DNA of 64,000 bases from Timaviella obliquedivisa GSE-PSE-MK23-08B (GTDB lineage Bacteria; Cyanobacteriota; Cyanobacteriia; Elainellales; Elainellaceae): positions 1 to 64,000 of the forward strand of contig JAHHII010000017.1 in NCBI GenBank assembly GCA_019358855.1, given 5' to 3'. The translations under genes and the position numbers were made by a program. This document shows, in pieces, positions 25,287 to 35,434 of the stretch. The first letter of the stretch is position 1, and every line of letters begins with the position of its first letter. The notes beneath the pieces are model-generated. The model did no database searches. It worked only from the letters and a program-made list of their open reading frames with translations, and was not told where the DNA came from.

Positions 25287-26456
25287 TTATGCGGGTTGGC
25301 AATTGAGGATTGATTGATACACTTCGATCATTCGGATTGCGATTTTGTCCCAGGTATAGTTTTCTATAATGAGTTGCTGGGCGCGATCGCCCATGGCTTT
25401 GGCTTCGTCGGGATATTTGAGGCAGTGGATGAGGGCGTCGGTGATCGCATCTGCGCTAATATCAACAACATGAGCAGCATGAGCAATTAAAGCTTCAGGA
25501 AAATTACAACTTGTTGTAATAACACAAGGTAATCCTGATGCCATAGCTTCTAAAACTGATACACTGAATCCTTCTGAATAAGAAGGTGCAACATATAAGT
25601 CGGCAGCTGCAAGTGCACCTGATTTTAGCGAGCCTGTAATCATGCCTGTTACGGTAGTTGCATCCAAGCATCCTACCTGCGTAAAGTATTTTTCGACTGT
25701 GGGCAGAAAACCTATGCTATCTGGACCTGCGATAACTAAGTGAGTTAGAGGAAACAGAGCATGGACTTTAGCAAAGGCAGGCGCGAGTAGGTCTAGTCCT
25801 TTTTTAGGATCAAGGCGACCTAGGAAAAGGATAAGTATTTTATTACGGGTGCGAGGAAAATGTTGGTAGAACGTTTCTGGATTAGACGAATGCTCAAAAT
25901 CTCGACGACAAATACCGTTGGGGACTACAACAGCATGGTTAAATCCGAGTGCCTTAAGCTGATTGGATTCCGCAATTGTGAGCGCTTGAACCGCAACAGC
26001 ACTATTTAGAGTTGAGTTCTCCAAAAATTGATAGTAGATTCTTTTCTTCCAAGCTTTGTAGCCTAATGCCCAAGGCTCTAGCATCCCATGAGGTGTCGCT
26101 AGATATGGAACATTACGAAACTGACAGACTTTCTGAGCCGCTGATATTAAAGGTGCAAAAATGGCATGAGTATGCACTAGATCATATTCTGCTACATGTT
26201 TAAACAACCAATAGATTAGAGAAGGGCTAACAATAAAATCATTTATATTCCAGCTTGCGAAATATCGAACTCGATATCCAGAGCAATAAATCCAAGTATC
26301 TAAAGGAACGTCTAAGGTGTTAGAGTCATTTGCATGGGTTGTAATAAGATCTACAGAGACATTGAGTGCACCAAGCTCTTTTACGATCTCGGTTACGACT
26401 GTGGCAACTCCGCCGTAAATCGAACTAACATACGGCGTGATGACTAAAATTTTCAT
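25287..26456 (-). CDS. Glycosyltransferase family 4
   Basis: The 389-residue protein is a GT-B enzyme. Its N-terminal domain opens ILVITPYVSSIYGGVATVVT and the C-terminal Glycos_transf_1 domain has GRLDPKKGLDLLAPAF (about 215-230) and PSYSEGFSVSVLEAMASGLP, the E-x7-E signature that binds the sugar nucleotide. It should work at the cytoplasmic face, adding a sugar from a nucleotide donor with retention to the lipid-linked repeat unit. It is 18 bp from the preceding gene, so co-transcribed. Donor and linkage are unknown. Confidence 0.9.
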   Translation of the reverse strand: MKILVITPYVSSIYGGVATVVTEIVKELGALNVSVDLITTHANDSNTLDVPLDTWIYCSGYRVRYFASWNINDFIVSPSLIYWLFKHVAEYDLVHTHAIFAPLISAAQKVCQFRNVPYLATPHGMLEPWALGYKAWKKRIYYQFLENSTLNSAVAVQALTIAESNQLKALGFNHAVVVPNGICRRDFEHSSNPETFYQHFPRTRNKILILFLGRLDPKKGLDLLAPAFAKVHALFPLTHLVIAGPDSIGFLPTVEKYFTQVGCLDATTVTGMITGSLKSGALAAADLYVAPSYSEGFSVSVLEAMASGLPCVITTSCNFPEALIAHAAHVVDISADAITDALIHCLKYPDEAKAMGDRAQQLIIENYTWDKIAIRMIEVYQSILNCQPA

Positions 26457-26474
26457 GAGTAGCGTCTCAAAGGG

Positions 26475-27608
26475 CTAGGTACGATTTATGGCATGACGAA
26501 CTGCTCTGATTAGACCTTGGGCAAGGTAGTCAGGCGAAAATTTTTGAATATGGCTTAAAGAAGCTTGACCAAATTTAGTAAGATCTAATTCTCCTGAACT
26601 CATCTTCAGCATGAGTTCAGCTAGTGCTTTAGGATGTTCTGGGTCAAAGCCAAAACCATTAACTCCTTCAATCACTAAATCCTCAAAGCATCCACAGCGG
26701 TTAGAGACCAAGACGGGTAGCCCTGCTGCCATTGCTTCATTGACAACAAGTCCCCATTGCTCATGGGTGCTGGCATGGATGAAACAACCTGCATGGGCAA
26801 AGTAAGGCAACTGCTCGTTTTGCTGAAGAAAACCAGGTAGGTGTATACAGCTTGCTAAACCCAGATCTTGAATTTGCTTTTCAAGCAGCGATCGCAACTC
26901 TCCATCGCCACACAACACTAAATCCCACGATTTATCTCCTGCCATTTGGCGATAGGTAGCGTAGGCACTGATAATTGATGGAAGATTTTTTTTGTGGACA
27001 AACCGATTAATCGTCAGAAAATAAGGCTTTTGTAGGGGTTTTAGGAGAGTGCGAATATGGCTGGGATGAAAGGTTCCGTTGCCTACCACGTTATATCCGA
27101 GGAAGATTGATTCATCATCCATGCCTAGTTGTATGAGGTAGCGTTTCTGTGGCTGCCCACCGACTAGTGCTGCCTGATATTGGCTAATGAGTAATCGCTT
27201 CAGGTTCTCTTTCCAGGATGAACGAACGAAATCGGCTTCAGTTGTTTCAGAAAAGAGAATTGTAGGTTTGTGGAGCCAGCGACACCACAGAAGTGCAGCC
27301 AGCATCGCAGGGCGTGCGTAGCCAGAAATGGCAATGACATCCGGCTGAACCTGATTTAGCAGTTGATGAAGAGACTTTACCAGGGTTAAAAATGAAACCT
27401 GTTCGATCCGTCGATCAGGCAGAACCGCGTAGATAGGGAAGGGCAAGCTGGAAATTTCGGTTTGCCATGGATATTCGGTTTCGCTACGGGCTAGTTCAAT
27501 GCCACAAACTTGCCACTGATGGATCTGCACTGCGTTAAAAAATCCTTCAATTCGTGCCAGATGATAAGGACCATAGTTAGAGAAAAGTAGCGCGACTTTT
27601 AAGCTCAA
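26475..27608 (-). CDS. Glycosyltransferase family 4
   Basis: The 377-residue GT-B protein starts at a TTG that overlaps the TGA of the upstream polymerase gene (TTGA), with GGAG seven bases before it, suggesting translational coupling. The C-terminal domain has TINRFVHKKNLPSIISAY and ASTHEQWGLVVNEAMAAGLP with the paired glutamates. The N-terminal domain has the acceptor-side YGPYHLARIEGF. A role in repeat-unit assembly is inferred from position directly after wzy. Confidence 0.9.
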   Translation of the reverse strand: MSLKVALLFSNYGPYHLARIEGFFNAVQIHQWQVCGIELARSETEYPWQTEISSLPFPIYAVLPDRRIEQVSFLTLVKSLHQLLNQVQPDVIAISGYARPAMLAALLWCRWLHKPTILFSETTEADFVRSSWKENLKRLLISQYQAALVGGQPQKRYLIQLGMDDESIFLGYNVVGNGTFHPSHIRTLLKPLQKPYFLTINRFVHKKNLPSIISAYATYRQMAGDKSWDLVLCGDGELRSLLEKQIQDLGLASCIHLPGFLQQNEQLPYFAHAGCFIHASTHEQWGLVVNEAMAAGLPVLVSNRCGCFEDLVIEGVNGFGFDPEHPKALAELMLKMSSGELDLTKFGQASLSHIQKFSPDYLAQGLIRAVRHAINRT

Positions 27609-28897
27609 AAGTTGTCTCCATAGTGAGGAAAAATCATTTGATCAGGCTGTGTTCTCACTCTAGAAAAGTAGGCAGTTACCCCTACAAAGAAAACTTGAAA
27701 GATGACTTCTTGGCAGAACCTGCCAATTCCATGAGTAATGCCAATCATGGCAGAACTAATGAGTCCCATATAAAGCAAAGCGCTGACTGTACTTTGTTGA
27801 TAAACCGCCGAAATCCAGAGATGCTTGAATAGATAGGCGATCAGTGCTAATAATAAACAACCGAAATAGTAAAACTCAACAAACGTATCTCCAATAGCGG
27901 TGACTGTGGCTCCAGACGGAGATGTGTATCCATAGAGAGAGCCCAGATCATAATTTGTCAGTCTAAATTGCAGGCTGGCTTTAAAGCCATATCCTACAAT
28001 CTGTCCTGGAACATACTGAAAAACGATCGCATCCCAGAAGCCAGTGCCATAGCCAAATTGATTAGTTTTTACCGCAGCATCCATCATCAGTGCGGCATTG
28101 CGTAATTCTAAGATATCTCCCTCCAATAAGGAGTCAAAGCTTTGTTGCGCAGACGAAAATAGCGCTTGCCAATCTCCACTAAATACCAGTTCCCAAAAAC
28201 CGCCTCTCAAGTCACCAAACAACGGAATTAGGTATAGCCCTCCAATCGTTGCAAGAATGAAACACCAACGGGGTGGAAGATATCGTAAAACGAACCAGAA
28301 CGAGAAGCCAATTACGACTAGAAAAGCGATAGTAGGCTGGCGACGACCACTCAGGATGATGGCTTGTAAAACAGGCAGAGAGGCAAGTACTGTGAAAACT
28401 AGATTTTTAAGTTTCGGGTACTTCAGGGTTTGAATCAGAAAGATGCCGAACGCAATATAAATAACGTTACTGAAGAAGAAGAGAATGGTGGCAGGGCCCT
28501 GCCAAGTTCCTAGGCTAGTTGTTTGTATCGTGATCCTAGTCAGAAGAAAGATAGAGAAATAGGCGATCGCCAACAAAACGATACCTGCTCTGAAAAGCTT
28601 CTGCTCGTCCAAATTAATGTTGAGTTTTGTAAGAAACCAGGGGGTTGGTCTGAATTGATAGCCAATCCAGCACATTGCTGCGCAGAGGATGGTCATGAGT
28701 AACACCCTTGATAATGCTTCTGGAGTGACTACGGTTGGAGTATCACGCAAGGCGATCGCTTGAGGTAAAATAAATGAAACAAAGATTGCCCCCATAAAAA
28801 AGGGAAATTGATAAGTGCGCTCTGGACGAATCAGCCCCCAGCCTAATAGTCCAATACAAGTTAGATTCAGCAGATCCAGGTAGAGTTGATGATCCAT
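27605..28897 (-). CDS. Wzy-like O-antigen/exopolysaccharide polymerase
   Basis: The 430-residue protein is mostly hydrophobic, with about ten to twelve membrane helices and two larger loops. The loop around residues 225-300 (GDLRGGFWELVFSGDWQ to QFGYGTGFWDAIV) and the SLYGYTSPSGATVTAIGDTF region recall O-antigen polymerases, which show little conserved sequence. Size, topology and its setting among glycosyltransferases make it the best candidate polymerase of this locus. A ligase of the WaaL type is less likely because none is expected in a Wza/Wzc-linked export locus. It overlaps the next glycosyltransferase gene by four bases. Confidence 0.75.
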   Translation of the reverse strand: MDHQLYLDLLNLTCIGLLGWGLIRPERTYQFPFFMGAIFVSFILPQAIALRDTPTVVTPEALSRVLLMTILCAAMCWIGYQFRPTPWFLTKLNINLDEQKLFRAGIVLLAIAYFSIFLLTRITIQTTSLGTWQGPATILFFFSNVIYIAFGIFLIQTLKYPKLKNLVFTVLASLPVLQAIILSGRRQPTIAFLVVIGFSFWFVLRYLPPRWCFILATIGGLYLIPLFGDLRGGFWELVFSGDWQALFSSAQQSFDSLLEGDILELRNAALMMDAAVKTNQFGYGTGFWDAIVFQYVPGQIVGYGFKASLQFRLTNYDLGSLYGYTSPSGATVTAIGDTFVEFYYFGCLLLALIAYLFKHLWISAVYQQSTVSALLYMGLISSAMIGITHGIGRFCQEVIFQVFFVGVTAYFSRVRTQPDQMIFPHYGDNF

Positions 28898-28900
28898 AGG

Positions 28901-30061
28901 TTAGGTCTGAGTATGAGCCATCAGCTTTTGATAAAGTCTGGCAAGTTTTTCAGAGTTATGCATCCACTGATGATGACGTTCTAGTAGAGATTGAGCATTG
29001 AATCGGTGAATCCGCTGTTGCTCCGATGAATAAACTGCTTCATGAATGGTTGCTGCCATCGCCCTTAAATCTCTTTTCGGCAGTACATAGCCTGTATCCG
29101 GATTCAGAATTTCCCTCACACCGCCTTCACAAGCAAAACCTATGACCGGAACCTGGCAAGCCATTGCTTCTGCAACCACTAGCCCAAAAGGTTCCCAGTG
29201 AGAGGTGAGACAAAACGAATCTATCGCATGATAAGCACTTGTGGTTTGTTCAAGCACACCTGTGAAGATTACGCGATTCTCAACTCCTAATGCTGTAGCT
29301 AGTTCCCTTAAGGATGCGGCATCCGGACCATCACCTACGACAAGTCCCCAAAAATTGGTGGGTAAAAGGCTGATGACTCTTAGAAAATCATCGGTGCCTT
29401 TCATAGCAGAATGAAGTCGTCCAACGAAACCGACTACAAACACGTTGTTGGGTAAGCTAAACTGCTGGCGAGAATAAAGTCGATCTTCTACACTAGCGGG
29501 GTAGAATCGATCGCTATCTACCCCGTTATACAAAACACAAGTTTTCTCAGAGTTGTATCCACCCCATTCAATCTGACTTTTGCACGTATCCTCCGTAATG
29601 CATATGAGAAGATCAGTGGATTTTTGTTGTACCCAACTTGCTAAAGAACTGCGTGACATCTGCGAACCAGGACGATTTGCACCCAAATGAGCATGGACAA
29701 CCTTCAGAATACCAGGATGAATGAATGTCAACAGATGAGACCAGAGTAACCCATCATGATGATGCAGAATGTGTGGTTGAAATTGCTGAATAAATGCTCG
29801 TAACCGTCCCATTTTAAGAACATCGCGGGAGTCCTGGAGACCCAGATAGTGAGCGCGTTGAGTGCTTTTGCCTTGCAGAGAATCGCTCAATTCTGTTTGA
29901 AAAGGACCAGGTTCGCCGTAGAGAAACAGGCAGTGAGCATCTACTTCGTGAGCAGGTAGGCGCTTAACGTATTCAACGGCTACACGCGCTGCACCTCCCG
30001 TTGCAATATCATCTCGTTGACAAATATGGAGTACTTTTAGAGGATCTGGGGCGAGAGCCAT
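28901..30061 (-). CDS. Glycosyltransferase family 4
   Basis: The start at 30061 (MALAPDPLKVLHICQRDD, 386 residues) is preferred over 30151, which would overlap the upstream gene by 115 bp; even so the two overlap by 25 bp. The GT-B protein has N-terminal GGAARVAVEYVKRLP and C-terminal GFVGRLHSAMKGTDDFLRV and SHWEPFGLVVAEAMACQVP with the E-x7-E signature. Three bases separate its stop from the wzy start. Presumed role is addition of one sugar of the repeat unit. Confidence 0.88.
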   Translation of the reverse strand: MALAPDPLKVLHICQRDDIATGGAARVAVEYVKRLPAHEVDAHCLFLYGEPGPFQTELSDSLQGKSTQRAHYLGLQDSRDVLKMGRLRAFIQQFQPHILHHHDGLLWSHLLTFIHPGILKVVHAHLGANRPGSQMSRSSLASWVQQKSTDLLICITEDTCKSQIEWGGYNSEKTCVLYNGVDSDRFYPASVEDRLYSRQQFSLPNNVFVVGFVGRLHSAMKGTDDFLRVISLLPTNFWGLVVGDGPDAASLRELATALGVENRVIFTGVLEQTTSAYHAIDSFCLTSHWEPFGLVVAEAMACQVPVIGFACEGGVREILNPDTGYVLPKRDLRAMAATIHEAVYSSEQQRIHRFNAQSLLERHHQWMHNSEKLARLYQKLMAHTQT

Positions 30062-31191
30062 CCGTTGCTCTCTAAGATCTGGTAAAGTTTTTCGGCTTGC
30101 TGTTCCCATGTGTTGGCTTTGGCTATTTCTAATCGGCTTTTGGAGTTCCAAGTAGGGTTGTTGAGTGCAAAGCGAATTTTCTCGCTATAGTCAGTAGGAT
30201 CTTGAGCAATTAGCAAAACATCACTCCACCGATTTACTTCTGGCACAACATTGTTTGCAACAATAGGACGGGAAGTACCCATATAATCCCAAAGCTTAGT
30301 AGGGCAGGCATTGAGATTAAAATTGCAGTCGGAATAAAGCATCAACAAAACATCAAATGACTGGAGGTATTCACCTAAACGGTTATGTTCCACGGTTCCA
30401 ATAAAATGAACGTTGGGAAGTTTTCGCACTCGTTCAACTTCCTTCCACCATTGGGTAGAGCCTTCGTTGGGTTCTGGTGCTTTTCCACCCAACAGGAACG
30501 TAACCTCCGGGGTACATTCTGCAACTTGTGCAAGGTAGTAGAAGTCAAATCGGTAGTTTAGTGTGCCAATATAGCCAGCGATCGGTCGAGGATAGGAGTT
30601 TAGCTCTGAAGGCAGTGACTGAGTCTGGACTAGGGGTTGCTCAACCATAAAATCGGGGGAGCAACCATGGGGGATATGAATAATGCGATTAGTTTGACTG
30701 GGGCAGACTTGTTGCAAATGTTGGGCACGATGGTGGGCAACACAAAGCGTCAGGTCAGCTTGAGCTATAGCTTGTAATTCTACCTGTACTGTTTGTGTTT
30801 CACGCTTTGCCCAGTAATCTCGATAGTCATCAATACTGTAGTAAACTGATGGCGATCTGAGAGCTTTTGCTAATGACGTGTAATAGGGAAAGTTGAAGAT
30901 GAAGACTAGCGGATTTCCCCCTTGAAATTGTCGAATATGATGAATCAAAAATCTTTGTGTTAATAACCAGTAGTGAAACAGCCAACCTGGAGGACAGCAA
31001 ATACGTTGCTCCCAAACACCTGATGAAATAGGCTGTGGTTTCCAATCGGTACTATAGTGCCCATAGCGTTGCTTAAATGCGCGAAAATCTACTGGACGTA
31101 GAAGTAGAACATCAGCAAAGTCATGACAGGCAGAAAAGAGTTGCTCTGTCCAATAGAAGTTTGCATCTAGAACAACAAGTTTTGGTTTCAT
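30037..31191 (-). CDS. Glycosyltransferase, GT-B fold (GT4/GT1-like)
   Basis: The 384-residue protein is a divergent GT-B enzyme. It has YYSIDDYRDYWAKRE in the N-terminal domain (about 117-131), a typical interdomain AGYIGTLNYRFDFYYLAQVAE (about 205-225), and a C-terminal FDVLLMLYSDCNFNLNACPTKLWDYMGTSRPIVA. The second paired Glu of classic GT4 is replaced by a Lys/Asp-containing CPTKLWDYM block, as in TuaH/WsaF-type transferases. It should act in the cytoplasm in repeat-unit assembly. Its 3' end overlaps the following glycosyltransferase. Confidence 0.82.
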   Translation of the reverse strand: MKPKLVVLDANFYWTEQLFSACHDFADVLLLRPVDFRAFKQRYGHYSTDWKPQPISSGVWEQRICCPPGWLFHYWLLTQRFLIHHIRQFQGGNPLVFIFNFPYYTSLAKALRSPSVYYSIDDYRDYWAKRETQTVQVELQAIAQADLTLCVAHHRAQHLQQVCPSQTNRIIHIPHGCSPDFMVEQPLVQTQSLPSELNSYPRPIAGYIGTLNYRFDFYYLAQVAECTPEVTFLLGGKAPEPNEGSTQWWKEVERVRKLPNVHFIGTVEHNRLGEYLQSFDVLLMLYSDCNFNLNACPTKLWDYMGTSRPIVANNVVPEVNRWSDVLLIAQDPTDYSEKIRFALNNPTWNSKSRLEIAKANTWEQQAEKLYQILESNGWLSPQIL

Positions 31192-31223
31192 TTAATACAA
31201 ACCCTTGTCATACATAAATTTTG

Positions 31224-32039
31224 TCAATTGCGCTTAGAGCTTGGGCTGTTTTTTTTGACTTGCTGAGAGACATATTGCAGCCTTGCTAAAATTTTGCAAA
31301 AGAAATATTTGACTTCAAAAAGCGATCGCTCCCAAGTCGGAATTTGCTGCTGATACTGCTTCATCAATTGCTGTATACGCAAGGCATTATGTCCGTTAGC
31401 ACAATCAATAAAAGTTTTTGTGCCTGAAATTAAGCGATAATTTCCCCAAACTTGATCAACATATTCTAAGTGGGCGACTTGAACCGCTCGGAATAAAAAA
31501 TCAACGTCCATTGAATAATGGTCATCTACTAGGTAACAGCCGATTTTCTCGTGCAAAGATCGATGATAAAAATAAGCCGAAGGGTTAAGCGGGAAGGGGT
31601 TAATATTTTGCCCAAGCAATAAATCAGTAAGCTTCAAATGTTTGGGGCGGTTGATGCCCATTAACTGTTCTGCATCGTCCCAGACATGACAGTTTCCCAC
31701 AAGTAGCGTAGGTTCGGGTAAGGTTTGGAATAGCTTTAGAACCTGATTTAAGACATTTGGCTCATAGTAATCATCCACGTTCAACATTGCGATTATTTCG
31801 CCTTTAGCAAGGTTAATTCCTTTGTTCATTGCATCGGATTGTCCCTGATCTTTTTCTGAAATCCAACGGATGTGGGAATATTGGGCAGCATAGCGCTGAA
31901 TAATTTCTACAGTGCGATCGCTTGATCCCCCATCAATAATGAGGTGCTCAATATCCAGACAAGCTTGATCGAGCACTACATGAATGCATGATTCGATAAA
32001 GCGATCGCCGTTATATACAGGAGTAATCACACTAATCAT
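31224..32039 (-). CDS. Glycosyltransferase family 2
   Basis: The 271-residue GT-A enzyme starts ISVITPVYNGDRFIESCIHV. It has the nucleotide-binding IIDGGSSDRTVEII (about 35-48), WISEKDQGQSDAMNKGI and the metal-binding NVDDYYEP (about 87-94, DxD-like), and it lacks membrane helices. The family inverts configuration while transferring a sugar to a lipid-linked acceptor. The most similar architecture is that of WcaA/WbyL-type transferases. There is a 299-bp gap upstream with no gene, so a promoter may lie there. Confidence 0.9.
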   Translation of the reverse strand: MISVITPVYNGDRFIESCIHVVLDQACLDIEHLIIDGGSSDRTVEIIQRYAAQYSHIRWISEKDQGQSDAMNKGINLAKGEIIAMLNVDDYYEPNVLNQVLKLFQTLPEPTLLVGNCHVWDDAEQLMGINRPKHLKLTDLLLGQNINPFPLNPSAYFYHRSLHEKIGCYLVDDHYSMDVDFLFRAVQVAHLEYVDQVWGNYRLISGTKTFIDCANGHNALRIQQLMKQYQQQIPTWERSLFEVKYFFCKILARLQYVSQQVKKNSPSSKRN

Positions 32040-32338
32040 AGTTCACCAATGTAAGAGCAGCCTTGCAAATCGTCAGTTGAGCTCAAGAAGATAGGACTAA
32101 TCCAACTGCTGAAGTCTATAGATATGGGAACAGGGAAAACGCAGGCGACAACTGGTCTTACATTAAGAAACCGTAATTAAGTAGCATCCTAGTCAGCCTG
32201 GAATAATCGTAATACCCCATAATTAAAGTTTCAAACTTTTGTCAGCAAAAAACCTTAAAGATTCTTTGCTAACAAGGGTTTGGAGGATTCGGTTTTCATG
32301 CAGACAAAGTATTCGTGAGAGAGCGGAGATTGATATAC

Positions 32339-33448
32339 TTAGGAAGGTTCTGAACAACTGATACTGATATGGTCTATCTCCGATATCATTTGAGGCTCAA
32401 AAAAGTTTTCTGTATCCCTAATATTTTGTTGATCTTTTGTGCTAAACAAGAGCGTTTCGATCATAAGTTTATAATTATCAACATCGATATTGATTGCTTT
32501 TTGGAAACCTGATCGTTGCCTAGCCTTTCGCAGAAAATGTGCAGCTAAGAAGAACGGAAAGCTCAGTACTAAAGATGTTAACATTTTGCTTGAAATAGCA
32601 ATTTTGAGCCATTTGATCAATAGTTGAAAAAAATCATCATCTGAGACAATTCCCATTCTGAGAAGTCTCCAAAAGATTTGATGTCGCAAAAATATCTGTT
32701 GGATAATTGGAAGATTTAAGCGTTCTCGGTAAGGATTATCTTTTGAAGTCATCCAAATAACATCTTTAATTTGTAGAGAATCTGCGTTTAGAAAAAACTT
32801 CTGAGTCACTTGATCTGGGTGTAAGCGCATTGCACAAACCACACTGTCAGTTGCAACAACTGGATATTTAAAGGATAGGGCGACATAGAGCTCCCAATCC
32901 CCGATACCAGAAAGTGTCGTATTAAATCCTCCAATCTTATGAAAAATGCCTGTACGGTACATACAAGCGCTTGGAAAGAAGCAGTTAAAGTTCTCTAACT
33001 TCGCCCACTGGCTGCTGCTTCTAGAAGCTGGAATATAAGGAGCGAGTGTTTTATAGATCGCAATTTCTTTTTTATCAGAAACCTCCTCAAATTCGATGTA
33101 ACTTCCAAGACATATACTTGATTCAGGCATCTCTTCAAGTGCTTTTATCTGTAGTTCTAATGCATCAGGAAACAGTAAATCATCGCTATACAGAAATTTC
33201 ATGAAATCTGTTTGGCACAAAGATGCTCCCCGCATAGCATTTTGAAATTGACCAAGATTTTCATCAAAACGATGATATGCAATGTTCAGGCTTGGAAACT
33301 GTTCTACAACCTCTTGTAAATTTTCACTTGATGCATCATCTGCAACAATAACTGTGAAGTTCTTATACGTCTGCCAATGCAAAGAGTTTAATGCTTGCAC
33401 TAACATCCTAGAACGATTATAAATCGGGATAATGACTGTTAATTTCAT
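32339..33448 (-). CDS. Glycosyltransferase family 2
   Basis: The 369-residue protein has a GT-A N-terminal domain: LTVIIPIYNRSRMLVQALNS, VIVADDASSENLQEVV (about 31-46), NLGQFQNAMRGA and the metal site LYSDDLLFP (about 85-93). The C-terminal 150 residues are helical with a hydrophobic stretch ISSKMLTSLVLSFPFFLAAHF (about 288-308) that may associate with the membrane. Six bases separate it from the preceding methyltransferase gene. Donor sugar unknown. Confidence 0.88.
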   Translation of the reverse strand: MKLTVIIPIYNRSRMLVQALNSLHWQTYKNFTVIVADDASSENLQEVVEQFPSLNIAYHRFDENLGQFQNAMRGASLCQTDFMKFLYSDDLLFPDALELQIKALEEMPESSICLGSYIEFEEVSDKKEIAIYKTLAPYIPASRSSSQWAKLENFNCFFPSACMYRTGIFHKIGGFNTTLSGIGDWELYVALSFKYPVVATDSVVCAMRLHPDQVTQKFFLNADSLQIKDVIWMTSKDNPYRERLNLPIIQQIFLRHQIFWRLLRMGIVSDDDFFQLLIKWLKIAISSKMLTSLVLSFPFFLAAHFLRKARQRSGFQKAINIDVDNYKLMIETLLFSTKDQQNIRDTENFFEPQMISEIDHISISCSEPS

Positions 33449-33454
33449 TAATTT

Positions 33455-34129
33455 TTAGATTGTGAATAAAGTTAGATTACTCAAATGAGCAAAGATTTGA
33501 GTAGACTGGCTGAACTCAAACACAGCTTTTCTCGTACCTGCAAAACATTGTTGGTCAGTGTCATGGCAAGCTAAAATAGCCCCTTTTACAAGCAGTGGAT
33601 ACCATGCTGCAATATCGAACGCAGTATTAACATAATCATGCAATGCATCAATAAAAATCATGCTGATAGGCGGATACTGCCAAGCCATCGCTGCCGATCC
33701 TGATACTGTCCGCTCATGAATTACATTTTTTAAATCGGTAGTTCTAGCCTTAAAGAAAAGTAAATCTTCTTCAAAACCGCCATAGCCAATGTAAGGATCA
33801 ACAGCAATTACTTGGCGTTGAGTAGATTGGGCTAGCAGTTGAGTAGTAACTCCTCGACATGAACCAACCTCAACTACAACAGTATCTGTAAGATGCTCGG
33901 TAGCTGCTAACGCAGCCAACAAATATTGAGCCTGAATGGGTGTAACCGCTGTATCCGAGTAATTTAAATCAGGAATGGATGGTAAGGCGGAAAGAAACTT
34001 TTCAGACAATTTATATTTTTCAAAGTTCCACTGAGCCTCTTTTTCAAGAAATCGAGCTTGAATTGTGAACCCAAGCCGCTTTGGATGAAACTTGGAATAT
34101 TTTTTGATAGAAAATGGATCGGTTTTCAT
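33455..34129 (-). CDS. Class I SAM methyltransferase (Methyltransf_24-like)
   Basis: The 224-residue protein shows motif I VVVEVGSCRGVTTQLLAQS (about 83-101), the acidic VIAVDPYIGYGG (about 106-117) and ISMIFIDALHDYVNTAFDI, in which the HDY block and a later ILACHDTD are typical of Methyltransf_24 and cephalosporin hydroxylase-like proteins. It is soluble. It sits between a GT4 and a GT2 gene with short gaps, consistent with methylating a sugar of the polysaccharide. Confidence 0.85.
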   Translation of the reverse strand: MKTDPFSIKKYSKFHPKRLGFTIQARFLEKEAQWNFEKYKLSEKFLSALPSIPDLNYSDTAVTPIQAQYLLAALAATEHLTDTVVVEVGSCRGVTTQLLAQSTQRQVIAVDPYIGYGGFEEDLLFFKARTTDLKNVIHERTVSGSAAMAWQYPPISMIFIDALHDYVNTAFDIAAWYPLLVKGAILACHDTDQQCFAGTRKAVFEFSQSTQIFAHLSNLTLFTI

Positions 34130-34152
34130 AAGAATAAAGGCTCCAAGAAGTT

Positions 34153-35358
34153 CTAGACAGTTTGTAGAATTGATAACAATCGTTCGCTATATCGATTCCA
34201 TGTGTAATTCTGGGCGCGTGCTCTAGCGGCGATTGCCATCCGCGCGCGCAGTTCCCGATCTTCAACTAACTCCTGAATCCGACTTGCAAGCGTTCCTGAC
34301 TCCTGTTCCGACACAATAAAGCCTTCAACACCATCCCGAACAACAGAACCCGCAGCTTTTGTTGTAATTACGGGTACTCCAGCAGCAAGTGCCTCATAAA
34401 CCACTTCAGCAGAGCCTTCGGCTAGACTAGGCAACACAAAAATGTCGGCTTGCGCATATTCATGTTGAATTTCGGTGCGAGGCACTCGCCCTAAAAAAGT
34501 GAGATGATTCGTTATAGAGTGGTGGCGAACTGTGTCAGATACCCCACCAGCAACTCGAAACTCATATCCTAAGGGATGCAGGGTTTGTGCTGCCATTCCT
34601 AAAAGATGAATACCCTTTCGCAAATCGGCAGTGCCTACAAATAGAATACGCTTGTGAACAGGCGTATTCTGCAGTCGAAACCAAGAGTCTCCCACAGCAT
34701 ACGGAACTAAAGCACAGCGTTCGGAGGAAATACCAGACTCTTTCATGCCTTCACATACAAATTCTGAAGGTACGATAAAACGATCGGTGTATTGACAAAG
34801 TGCTTGAAACCCCTCGTAGTCCCCCTCAATTACTTTGGATGGCAACATCGGTTCTAAGCCAGGGAATTGTTCTCGTTGCTGTTGCACAATTGAGTGGGTT
34901 TGTGGAGCGATATAAACCTCAGAGATGATTTGTAAGCCCTTATCTTTTGCAAACTTAAGAAAAGGAAAGCCTTCACCAAACATTGAGAAGATGTGCGTGG
35001 CTTTCCCAACTCCTGCATGGATCATAGCCCGTCCGAACTCGCGTTCATACTGACCGAGAGCTTGATGCTGTTTTAGAGAGTCAGATTTTGCAAATTGTAA
35101 TCGCAACAGATAGCGCAGGGCAGCACCATCAAACGTACGAACTTTGTCCTGAATTTGCTCTGGTACCTGACGATCAATCAGTCTTTGAATAGCTGGTTTT
35201 CTAAAAGGATTTGGACAAATTTTTTGCAACACAGATCCAAGTCCAGCATTACCACACAAATCTGTGTAGAAAGCCTCTAATAATCCCGCCGTTTCAAGTA
35301 TGGCTGGCACTGCATAGTTGCGCCGCGCTCCAGTTTGAACAGCAATAAATTGGTTCAT
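34153..35358 (-). CDS. Glycosyltransferase family 4
   Basis: The 401-residue GT-B enzyme has FVGTADLRKGIHLLGMAAQ (about 235-253) and LPSLAEGSAEVVYEALAAGVP (about 315-335) with the paired-Glu signature; GTADLRKG replaces the usual GRLxxxKG. The N-terminal half opens FIAVQTGARRNYAVPAILE, rather different from the other GT4 members here, so it probably has another acceptor. A 76-bp gap separates it from the upstream GT4 gene. Confidence 0.88.
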   Translation of the reverse strand: MNQFIAVQTGARRNYAVPAILETAGLLEAFYTDLCGNAGLGSVLQKICPNPFRKPAIQRLIDRQVPEQIQDKVRTFDGAALRYLLRLQFAKSDSLKQHQALGQYEREFGRAMIHAGVGKATHIFSMFGEGFPFLKFAKDKGLQIISEVYIAPQTHSIVQQQREQFPGLEPMLPSKVIEGDYEGFQALCQYTDRFIVPSEFVCEGMKESGISSERCALVPYAVGDSWFRLQNTPVHKRILFVGTADLRKGIHLLGMAAQTLHPLGYEFRVAGGVSDTVRHHSITNHLTFLGRVPRTEIQHEYAQADIFVLPSLAEGSAEVVYEALAAGVPVITTKAAGSVVRDGVEGFIVSEQESGTLASRIQELVEDRELRARMAIAARARAQNYTWNRYSERLLSILQTV

Positions 35359-35434
35359 TCACGTTACCTATGCTTTTGACGTATTATCCAGCGATCGCTC
35401 CTGCCTGTGTCGGCTAAAAGCACAATTGTAGTTT